Shown here one piece after another: positions 12,164 to 19,064 of a DNA stretch of 41,525 bases. The translations under genes and the position numbers were made by a program. Below the pieces are notes generated by a model, which was not told where the DNA came from, did not search any database, and saw nothing but the letters and a program-made list of their open reading frames with translations. Every line of letters begins with the position of its first letter. The first letter of the stretch is position 1. Source of the stretch: Lentisphaerota bacterium (lineage in GTDB: Bacteria > Verrucomicrobiota > Kiritimatiellia > PWTM01); NCBI GenBank assembly GCA_016873715.1, contig VGWF01000026.1:1-41525 (forward strand), written 5' to 3'.

Positions 12164-12795
12164 CGGGGCCGGACGCCAACCTCGTGCTCGTCGGCTTCAT
12201 GGGCACGGGCAAGTCGGCCGTCGGCCGGCGGGCGGCGCGCGCGCTCGGGCGCGAGCTGGTGGACATGGACGCCGTGATCGAGGCGCGCGAGGGCCGCCCG
12301 ATCCCCGAGATCTTCCGCGACAGCGGCGAGCCGCAGTTCCGCGCGCTGGAGCGGGCGCTGGTCGGCGAGCTGGCCGCGCGGCGCAACCTCGTGATCTCCT
12401 GCGGCGGCGGGATCGTGCTCAACCCGGACAACGTCGCGGACTTCGCCCGCACCGGCGTCGTCGTCTGCCTCACCGCGTCGCCGGAGGTCATCCTGCGGCG
12501 CGTCGCGCACGACACGAACCGCCCGCTGCTCCAGGCGCCGGACCGCGAGGCGCGCGTGCGCGAGCTGCTCGCGAAGCGGCAGCCGCTCTACGACGCCATC
12601 CCGGACCGCGTCGATTCGTCCGGCCTGACGATCGGCCAGGCCGTCGGCGCCGTGCTCGAGCTCTTCCGCGCGCGCGCCGGGTCGGCCGCGCCGGCGCCGG
12701 GGGACGCCGCGGATGGCGGGGTGCCGCGGGTATCCGTCGAACGGCCGGGCGGGCCGCCCGCGCCGCCTCCGCCGTCCGGGGTGCAGGGGGCCTGA
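12160..12795 (+). CDS. aroK: Shikimate kinase
   Basis: This 211-residue protein phosphorylates shikimate with ATP. The Walker A loop GFMGTGKS is at about 12-19, followed by VDMDAVIEAREG (shikimate-binding Asp), FRALE, SCGGGIVLN and the lid segment NRPLL. The core ends near residue 175; about 35 further residues are Ala/Pro-rich with a run of prolines and look disordered, which makes it longer than most shikimate kinases (about 170-180). ATG 12160 overlaps the pilD stop. Together with aroE it gives two consecutive-but-one shikimate steps in the operon. Confidence 0.93.
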   Translation: MTGPDANLVLVGFMGTGKSAVGRRAARALGRELVDMDAVIEAREGRPIPEIFRDSGEPQFRALERALVGELAARRNLVISCGGGIVLNPDNVADFARTGVVVCLTASPEVILRRVAHDTNRPLLQAPDREARVRELLAKRQPLYDAIPDRVDSSGLTIGQAVGAVLELFRARAGSAAPAPGDAADGGVPRVSVERPGGPPAPPPPSGVQGA

Positions 12796-12798
12796 CGT

Positions 12799-13926
12799 GT
12801 GAAGATCCTCGTCGTCGAGTTCCGCGATCCGGCGCACCCGCAGGCGGGCGGCGCGGAGGCGGTCCTGGTCGAGGTCTTCAGCCGCATCGTCGCCGCGGGG
12901 CATTCCGTCGACTACCTCTGCTGCCGCCCGCCGGGGTTCCCGGCGGAAGCCGCGGTGCGGGGCATCCGCATTCTCCGCCGCGCCCCGCAGGCGGTCTTCA
13001 ACTACGCGGCGCCGTGGGTCTACGCGCGCGAGCTGCGGCGCAACGGCTACGACGTGATCGCGGAGGGCATCGACAAGATCCCGTTCTTCCTGCCGCTGGT
13101 GGAGCGGCGCGTGCCGGTCGCATGCATCGTGCCGCACCTCTTCGGCGAGGCGATCTTCCGCGAGGCGTCGTGGCCGGTCGCGTCCTACGTGTGGCTGATG
13201 GAGCGGCCGATCCCGGCGGTGTACCGGCGCAGCCTCTTCTCGGTGCTTTCGGAAACGACGCGCGACGACGTCGCGGGCCGCGGCGTCGATCCGGGCCGGA
13301 TCCGCGTGATCCATCCCGGCCTCGACCTCGCCGCGCACACGGCACCGGCCGCCAAGCCGCCGCGCGTGCGGCCGACCGTGCTCTACGTCGGCCGGCTCAA
13401 GCGCTACAAGGGCATCGAGCTCGTGCTGGAGGCCGTTGCGCGGCTGCGCGGGCGCTTCGCGGACATCCGCTTCGACGTCGTCGGCGTCGGCGACCATCTC
13501 GCCGCGCTGCGGCGCCGCGCGGCGGACCTCGGCCTCGCGGACGCGGTCACCTTCGCCGGCCGCGTGTCGACGGAGGAGAAGGTCGCGCGGATGCAGGCGG
13601 CGGATGTGCTCGTCTACACCTCGCCGAAGGAAGGGTGGGGGCTCTCGGTCCTCGAGGCCAACGCGTGCGGGACGGTGGTGGTCGCCAGCGACTCGCCGGG
13701 GCTGCGCGAGGCGGTGGTCGACGGGACGACGGGGTTCCTCGTGCCCCACGGCGACGTCGACGCGCTGTCCGAGCGCATCGGACGGATCCTCTCCGACGAC
13801 GCCCTCCACGCCCGCCTCCGCGCCGGCGCCCTCGAATGGGCCTCGCGCTTCACCTGGGACCGCGCCGCCGCCGAGACGCTGGCGCTGCTGCAGGAGGCGG
13901 CCGGGGCGAAGGGCGGAGAGCGGTGA
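12799..13926 (+). CDS. Group 1 (GT4-like) glycosyltransferase
   Basis: This 375-residue predicted cytoplasmic enzyme has a GT-B fold. The N-terminal glycine loop is QAGGAEAVL; the C-terminal nucleotide-sugar domain begins with LYVGRLKRYKGIE and has the EX7E motif (Glu278 in PKEGWG and Glu286 in VLEANA), followed by ASDSPGLREAVVDGTTGFLVPHGD. Donor and acceptor are unknown; surface polysaccharide synthesis is a reasonable guess. GTG 12799 is three bases after the aroK stop. The last codons run into a GAGCGGT/GAGCGGC heptamer repeat (13918 onward), so the C-terminal residues GGER and the stop codon come from repeat sequence. Confidence 0.88.
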   Translation: MKILVVEFRDPAHPQAGGAEAVLVEVFSRIVAAGHSVDYLCCRPPGFPAEAAVRGIRILRRAPQAVFNYAAPWVYARELRRNGYDVIAEGIDKIPFFLPLVERRVPVACIVPHLFGEAIFREASWPVASYVWLMERPIPAVYRRSLFSVLSETTRDDVAGRGVDPGRIRVIHPGLDLAAHTAPAAKPPRVRPTVLYVGRLKRYKGIELVLEAVARLRGRFADIRFDVVGVGDHLAALRRRAADLGLADAVTFAGRVSTEEKVARMQAADVLVYTSPKEGWGLSVLEANACGTVVVASDSPGLREAVVDGTTGFLVPHGDVDALSERIGRILSDDALHARLRAGALEWASRFTWDRAAAETLALLQEAAGAKGGER

Positions 13927-14030
13927 GCGGCGAGCGGTGAGTGATGCTTGGTGAAGTGGACGAGACTCGCGGGAAAACCGGAGTCAACATCCAACAGCCA
14001 ATACCCAATCTCCAACATCCAACCGGGGCG

Positions 14031-14109
14031 ATGGGTGGGTCGGGCTGCTGCGAGACCGCGGGGAGGGCATGGTGGCGCAGCGTGCGGGCTCGCGGTAGCT
14101 CGCCCTGGA
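14031..14109 (+). repeat. Palindromic element copy 1 (type B)
   Basis: The 5' part reads TCGGGCTGCTGCGAGACCGC and the 3' part GCGGGCTCGCGGTAGCTCG, forming an imperfect inverted repeat. It differs from type A in its middle (GGGGAGGGCATGGTGGCGCAG). It ends in CCCTGGAAA instead of the usual CCCTCCAGGGAA. Confidence 0.75.
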
Positions 14110-14377
14110 AAGAGGCGAGGGTCGGGGGGCGAGGGAGGACTTTGTCGAGTGGCAGGTGTCGAGTGTCGGCCTCTTCGTCGTGGCCTTCCTCGATTTCCGC
14201 CGTTGGATGTTGGTTGTTGGATACCGGATGTTGATCCCCGCACCTCGTCCCTCGCCCCTCCAGGGAACACCGGGAATCGAACGCCGAACACCGAACAGCC
14301 AACATCGAACATCGAAGGCCGGACTCAACATCCAACAGCCAACGTCCAACAGCCAACACCCAACAACCAACCGGGTG

Positions 14378-14460
14378 ATGGAGGGCCGAGCTATGCGAGG
14401 CCGAAGGAGGTGACACGGACGCAGTGTGCGGGCTCGCGGTAGCTCGCCCCTCCAGGGAAC
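14378..14460 (+). repeat. Palindromic element copy 2 (type A)
   Basis: An 83-base unit. Its ends TGGAGGGCCGAGCTATGCGA and CGCGGTAGCTCGCCCCTCCA are imperfect inverted repeats of about 21 bases, followed by GGGAAC. The middle contains GACACGGACGCAGTGTG. Confidence 0.85.
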
Positions 14461-14555
14461 GTCGAGAATCGAACGCCGAACATCGAACATCGAAGTGCGG
14501 ACTCAACATTCAACAGCCAACGTCCAACAGCCAACATCCAACAACCAGCCGGGTG

Positions 14556-14638
14556 ATGGAGGGCCGAGCTATGCGAGGCCGAAGGAGGTGACACGGACGC
14601 AGTGTGCGGGCTCGCGGTAGCTCGCCCCTCCAGGGAAC
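14556..14638 (+). repeat. Palindromic element copy 3 (type A)
   Basis: Identical by eye to copy 2 over the full 83 bases; starts 178 bases after it. Confidence 0.85.
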
Positions 14639-14719
14639 GTCGAGAATCGAACGCCGAACATCGAACATCCAACATCGAACATCGAAGGCCGGACTCAACA
14701 TCCAACAGCCAACCGGGTG

Positions 14720-14802
14720 ATGGAGGGCCGAGCTATGCGAGGCCGAAGGAGGTGACACGGACGCAGTGTGCGGGCTCGCGGTAGCTCGCCCCTCCAGGGA
14801 AC
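14720..14802 (+). repeat. Palindromic element copy 4 (type A)
   Basis: Same 83-base unit, 164 bases after copy 3. The heptamer tract before it is shorter than in the other intervals. Confidence 0.85.
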
Positions 14803-14939
14803 ACCGGGAATCGAACGCCGAACATCGAACATCCAACATCGAACGCCGAACATCGAACATCCAACATCGAACATCGAAGTGCGGACTCAACATCCAACAG
14901 CCAACGTCCAACAGCCAACACCCAACAACCAGCCGGGTG

Positions 14940-15019
14940 ATGGAGGGCCGAGCTATGCGAGGCCGAAGGAGGTGACACGGACGCAGTGTGCGGGCTCGCG
15001 GTAGCTCGCCCCTCCAGGG
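14940..15019 (+). repeat. Palindromic element copy 5 (type A)
   Basis: Same unit up to CCTCCAGGG, then joins a different flank, GTGCGGAGACAGG, instead of GGGAAC. It starts 220 bases after copy 4. Confidence 0.85.
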
Positions 15020-15140
15020 TGCGGAGACAGGAGGGATGAGGGAGAAGACCTGGAGAAGCCGGACTTCGGTGTTGGATGTTCGATGTTCGGCGTTCGATGT
15101 TCGCCCGCCTCGCCCCTCGCCCCTCGCCCCTCTTCCTGTG

Positions 15141-15222
15141 ATGGAGGGTCGGGCTACTGCGAGACCGCGGGGAGGGCATGGTGGCGCAGCGTGCGGGCTC
15201 GCGGTAGCTCGCCCCTCCAGGG
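15141..15222 (+). repeat. Palindromic element copy 6 (type B)
   Basis: Type B middle as in copy 1, with intact TGGAGGG and CCCTCCA ends. Its downstream flank (15220-15338) repeats the flank of copy 5 (15017-15135) at a period of 203 bases with only a few differences. Confidence 0.85.
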
Positions 15223-15347
15223 TGCGGAGACAGGCGGGACGAGGGAGAAGACCTGGAGAAGCCGGACTTCGGTGTTGGATGTTCGATGTTCGGCGTTCGA
15301 TGTTCGTCCGCCTCGCCCCTCGTCCCTCGCCCCTCGCCGGCGGTCGC

Positions 15348-18300
15348 TCAGCGGAGCAGGTCCTTGAGTGTGCCGGGGAGCTGAACGGGGCCCTGGGGCA
15401 TCTGGGGGGCGACGAGCTGCTGGAAGTCCGGGCGCGGGTGGAGGCCGGCGAAGCGGTTGTCCTGGCGGAGCTGGTCGCGGACGGGCTGGCCGCCGGCGCG
15501 GACGGCGTTCTGGAGCGCGGCCATGGCTTCGTCGGGCCGGCCGAGCGCGAGGCGGACGCCGCCGAGTTCGACCCATCCGTTCGGGTCGTTGGGCTGGAGG
15601 GTGGTGTAGCGCACGAGGGCGGCATCGAGCATCGGGATGCGCTGGGCCTCGTAGGCGAGGCGGCCGAGCTGGAGGTAGACGGGGGGCGGCAGGCTCGGCT
15701 GGGCGAGCAGGTCCTGCATCATGCGGTCGAACTGCGGCCAGCGGTTGAGCCGGCGGTAGAGGGTCACGAGTTCGATGGCGGCGTTGACCTCCATCCGGCC
15801 GCCCTGGACCTGCTGCTCGAGTTCGGCGATGCGCTTGGAGCTGCCCTCGATGCCGTCGATGAAGCCGAGGAACTCGCGGATCTTGTCGTTCTTCGGATCG
15901 CCGACGAGGAAGTCGTTGATGATCTTCCGCGCGTCCTCGTAGCGGCCGCGGGCGAGGTAGACGTCCGCCAGCCGGAAGTTCGCCTCGGGGCTGAGCGGGT
16001 AGAGGTCGACGGCCTGCCGGAACGCGAACTCCGCCTCCTCGAAGTGGCCGCGGGCGGCGTAGAGGCCGGCGATGGCGCCGCGGAGCTTCGAGAAGGTCTT
16101 CCGGGCGACGACATCGCGCTTGAAGGCGTTGTCGGCCAGGAGCCGCTTGCAGTACCAGTCCCAGAAGCCGCGGTCCTTCGCGATCAGTTCCGGCGTGATC
16201 TGCGAGGGCTGCCGGCAGATCTTCATGATGAGCCCGTGCGGTTCGAGGAACTCGTACATCCACGGGATGACGTAGCTCTCCTCGACGTAGAACTCGTGGC
16301 GCGGGTTGTTGTCGTAGATCTGGCGGGCGAGGATGCCGTTGATCTGCATGACGCCCTGCACGCCCTGCACGCTGATGCGGCCGTCCTTGACGGCGATGTC
16401 GGCGCCGGCGTTGAGCTGGCCGGCCTTGACCTGGTCGAAGTACTGCTGGAACGCCGCGTTGCTGTCCAGGATCGACGGGATCCAGATCGTGTCGCCGTAG
16501 AGGTCGCGCATCACGTTGAGGTAGGTGTTGTCCGCGAGCGCGTTCTGGGTGATCAGGTAGACGTCCGACCGGACCTTCGCGGAGTAGATCATGTAGGTCG
16601 GCACGAAGCGGCCGGGGTCGGTGCCGCCGAAGAAGACGGCGTTGGTGGCCATCTCGGGCGGGTAGGTCTTGTCGGGATACTCGGCCCACGCCTTCTCGAA
16701 CCCGGAGGGCGGGAGCGTCTCCTCGAGGTACTCCCGGACGCCGTTGACGCCGCGGAGCTGCCAGTCGCCGAACTGCCAGCCGAAGTCGTGGCCGTTCTGC
16801 TCGGCGCCGCCGAAGACGTCCACCAGCTCCTTGTCGAATCCGTTCTGCCACAGCATGAGGCCGGGCGGCAGCACGAGCGCGGCGGCGACGGCGCCCCAGC
16901 GGAGGGCCTTCACGGCGCCGACGAGGATCTCGACCATCGCGAGGGCGAGCACGAGGCCGTAGCCGAGCCACAGCGCGTAGAGGGTGTGCGACTGGATGAA
17001 CTGCACGCGGCCGATGAACAGCGTCTGCACGTCCAGCGCCGGGTTCCACATGATGATGAAGACGATGCCGACGGCGACGAAGCCGAGGACCGTCGTCAGC
17101 AGCCACGAGCAGCTTCCCTCGTGCGCCTCGAAGCCGAAGCGGAACGGCTCGCGCTGGAGCGCGTACAGGGCGACGCCGATCGCGGGCGGCGCCGCCATCA
17201 TCAGCAGGACGGCCAGCGCGCCGCCGACGCCGAGGCCCTGCGAGCCCGCGAGCATGCGCGCGAGCTGGAACTCGTAGAAGAGCAGGGTGAACGCGAGGCC
17301 CGCGAGGACCAGGATGTAGAGGATCACGGTCAGCAGGTTCCGGGAGGACGTCTGCTTGAAGATGTAGGCGATGAGCTGCACGGCCTTGCCGGCGACGCCG
17401 ATGCCGCCGAGCAGCAGGGCGAAGGAGGCGACCATGCGGTAGAGGGCGACGACGAAGGCGGGCGTCGCGACGCCGAGAAGCGCGAGGCCCATCTCCACGC
17501 TGACCAGCACGCCGACCGCGAGCGCCAGCAGGAAGGCGATGCTGAAGGCGCGGACGCGGCGGCCCGCGATCGTGATCTCCCACATCGTGAAGGGCAGGAT
17601 GCCGCCGACGACGAGCGGCAGCGTGAACTGGCGGCGAAGGTCGGCGAGGAAGGCCCCCGCCTGCGAGACGAACTTCAGCGAGAAGACGTCCGTCGGCGTG
17701 ATTCGCTCGTACTGGCCGCGGCTGATCGCGTGGAGGAAGCCCTCCCACGTCCGCGGGTAGGCCCAGTTCATCGGCGGGTTCTGGTCCGACGCGAAGGGCA
17801 GGTAGAGGTAGAACGACAGGCCGAGCTCGGCGAGCAGGATGGTGAGGGCGACCGCCTTGCCGTTGGGCAGGAAGGCCCATCCGGCGAGCGGAATCCCGAC
17901 GGCGAGGACGATGTAGACCCAGAACGCGGGGCCGGTCGGCCCGGCGGGCGCGGTCCACGCGAGGGTGGGCTTGTCGAGTTTCGCGAAGACGACATTGGCG
18001 ACGAGCACGACGAAGAGACCGGCTCCGACGATGAGGAAATCGCGGAAGAGCTCGGGATCGCGCACCAGGATCCCGAGGGCGAGGGCGAGGGCGAAGAGCA
18101 TCAGCGTCTGGTGGTTGGTGATGCCGAGGCCGAAGAGGAAGGCCATCGCGTAGAGGAAGACCCGGTCCGCCGGGCGGGCCATCCAGCGGTACAGGAGCAG
18201 CATCACGAGGATCTGGAAGAAGGCGTTGAGGGCGTAGACCTCGACGATCACCGCCTGCGACCACATGACGGGGCTGAAGGCGAGCACGAGGCCGGCGGAG

Positions 18301-18779
18301 ACGCCGCAGATGGCGCAGAAGACCTGCTCGGTCCGGGCGCCGAGGATCTCGTCGAACCGGCGGATGCCGCGGAGCAGGTCGGCGCTGGAGCGGCTGACGA
18401 GCATCGCGAGAAGGCCGCAGGCGAGGGCGCCGAAGAAGGCGGAGGCGAGGCCGACGCCCCACGCGGGGTTCGGGTGGCCGAGGAAGTCCTTCGCGTGGAA
18501 GACCCACTGGAAGAACCAGGTCGTCAGCGTCCAGATCGGGTAGCCGGGCGGGTGGGGGACGCCGAGGTAGTCGGAGGCGACGGCCAGTTCGCCGGAATCC
18601 TCCAGCGTGACCGTCGGCGCCAGGGTCATCACGTAACCGGCGAGCGAAAGCAGGAAGCCCGCCCAGAAGGCGATCCAGTCGGACCGGCGGAAGAACCGCT
18701 TCCCGGTCCCATCGGTTGCTTCCGTCCGTGCAACCGGTTCCATCCCGGCCGCCTGCCCGTCCATCGTGCGCGAGTTCAT
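15348..18779 (-). CDS. DUF2723 multi-pass membrane protein with TPR-like C-terminus
   Basis: This 1143-residue protein begins with the DUF2723 signature: VTLEDSGELAVASDYLGV then HPPGYP at about residues 57-81, with Glu60 and Asp61 in the first external loop, as in GT-C glycosyltransferases. Many membrane helices follow to about residue 610, then an extracytoplasmic region. From about 880 to 1120 there are TPR-like helical pairs (EANFRLADVYLARGRYEDARKIIND, WVELGGVRLALGRPDEAMAAL). DUF2723 proteins are widespread in Bacteroidetes and PVC bacteria and are thought to move sugars from lipid carriers onto proteins or glycans; the acceptor here is unknown. ATG 18779 has no clear ribosome binding site. 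The gene stands alone, convergent with the glycosyltransferase across the repeat array. Confidence 0.88.
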   Translation of the reverse strand: MNSRTMDGQAAGMEPVARTEATDGTGKRFFRRSDWIAFWAGFLLSLAGYVMTLAPTVTLEDSGELAVASDYLGVPHPPGYPIWTLTTWFFQWVFHAKDFLGHPNPAWGVGLASAFFGALACGLLAMLVSRSSADLLRGIRRFDEILGARTEQVFCAICGVSAGLVLAFSPVMWSQAVIVEVYALNAFFQILVMLLLYRWMARPADRVFLYAMAFLFGLGITNHQTLMLFALALALGILVRDPELFRDFLIVGAGLFVVLVANVVFAKLDKPTLAWTAPAGPTGPAFWVYIVLAVGIPLAGWAFLPNGKAVALTILLAELGLSFYLYLPFASDQNPPMNWAYPRTWEGFLHAISRGQYERITPTDVFSLKFVSQAGAFLADLRRQFTLPLVVGGILPFTMWEITIAGRRVRAFSIAFLLALAVGVLVSVEMGLALLGVATPAFVVALYRMVASFALLLGGIGVAGKAVQLIAYIFKQTSSRNLLTVILYILVLAGLAFTLLFYEFQLARMLAGSQGLGVGGALAVLLMMAAPPAIGVALYALQREPFRFGFEAHEGSCSWLLTTVLGFVAVGIVFIIMWNPALDVQTLFIGRVQFIQSHTLYALWLGYGLVLALAMVEILVGAVKALRWGAVAAALVLPPGLMLWQNGFDKELVDVFGGAEQNGHDFGWQFGDWQLRGVNGVREYLEETLPPSGFEKAWAEYPDKTYPPEMATNAVFFGGTDPGRFVPTYMIYSAKVRSDVYLITQNALADNTYLNVMRDLYGDTIWIPSILDSNAAFQQYFDQVKAGQLNAGADIAVKDGRISVQGVQGVMQINGILARQIYDNNPRHEFYVEESYVIPWMYEFLEPHGLIMKICRQPSQITPELIAKDRGFWDWYCKRLLADNAFKRDVVARKTFSKLRGAIAGLYAARGHFEEAEFAFRQAVDLYPLSPEANFRLADVYLARGRYEDARKIINDFLVGDPKNDKIREFLGFIDGIEGSSKRIAELEQQVQGGRMEVNAAIELVTLYRRLNRWPQFDRMMQDLLAQPSLPPPVYLQLGRLAYEAQRIPMLDAALVRYTTLQPNDPNGWVELGGVRLALGRPDEAMAALQNAVRAGGQPVRDQLRQDNRFAGLHPRPDFQQLVAPQMPQGPVQLPGTLKDLLR

Positions 18780-18848
18780 GAAGGGCCGCCACGTTAGACC
18801 GCCGGAAAGGCGGGGTCAAGCCGCGCCCGCGGCCGGTCGCGGGGATCC

Positions 18849-18974
18849 GGGAGTGGGGAGAACGGGAGGCGGGAGCAGGGAGAACGGGAGCAGGGAGAAC
18901 GGGAGCAGGGAGAACGGGAGCGGGGAGAACGGGAGACGGGAGCGGGGAGAATGGGAGGCGGGAGCGGGGGCGGG
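18849..18974. repeat. GGGAG-based 7+8-base tandem repeat
   Basis: The tract is assembled from a 7-base unit GGGAGNN and an 8-base unit GGGAGAAC (or GGGGAGAAC variants). Three consecutive 15-base copies of GGGAGCAGGGAGAAC lie at 18871-18915, with related copies on both sides. It fills most of the gap between the DUF2723 start (18779) and the end of the hybrid kinase (19065). The remainder of the gap shows nothing I can name. Confidence 0.9.
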
Positions 18975-19064
18975 ATTCGGGCCGCGGGGCTGGCCGACAC
19001 CAACGCCCCCGCGGCCGCAAGGTTCCACAGGCTCGGATGTGTCGTGGTCCCGTGAAGCGGTTTC

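Larger units (their letters stand above)
13918..15347. repeat. Heptamer/palindrome array between convergent genes
   Basis: This 1.4 kb stretch holds no credible gene. Six palindromic elements of about 80 bases (listed separately) are separated by tracts of 7-base units. On the plus strand the units are CAACATC, CAACAGC and CAACGTC (for example 13985-14024) and GAACATC, GAACGCC (14276-14310, 14471-14495, 14648-14688, 14813-14880). Near the DUF2723 end the orientation flips to GTTGGAT, GTTCGAT and GTTCGGC (14202-14236, 15069-15102, 15272-15305). CTCGCCC heptamers also occur (15108-15132, 15310-15338). The open frames here are short peptides repeated from unit to unit and are not protein-like. 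Confidence 0.9.

Noticed and set aside
14270-14935. Possible CRISPR array
   Set aside because: The units are 7 bases or palindromic 80-base elements at irregular distances of 164-220; there are no unique spacers of constant length and no cas gene.
13941-15367. Several short open frames in the repeat array on both strands
   Set aside because: They repeat the same peptide from unit to unit (for example a frame ending in VTRTQCAGSR) and follow the DNA repeat, not protein constraint.
14988-18797. 1269-codon plus-strand frame across the DUF2723 gene
   Set aside because: Antisense shadow created by GC-biased third positions; the minus strand has clear DUF2723 and TPR motifs.
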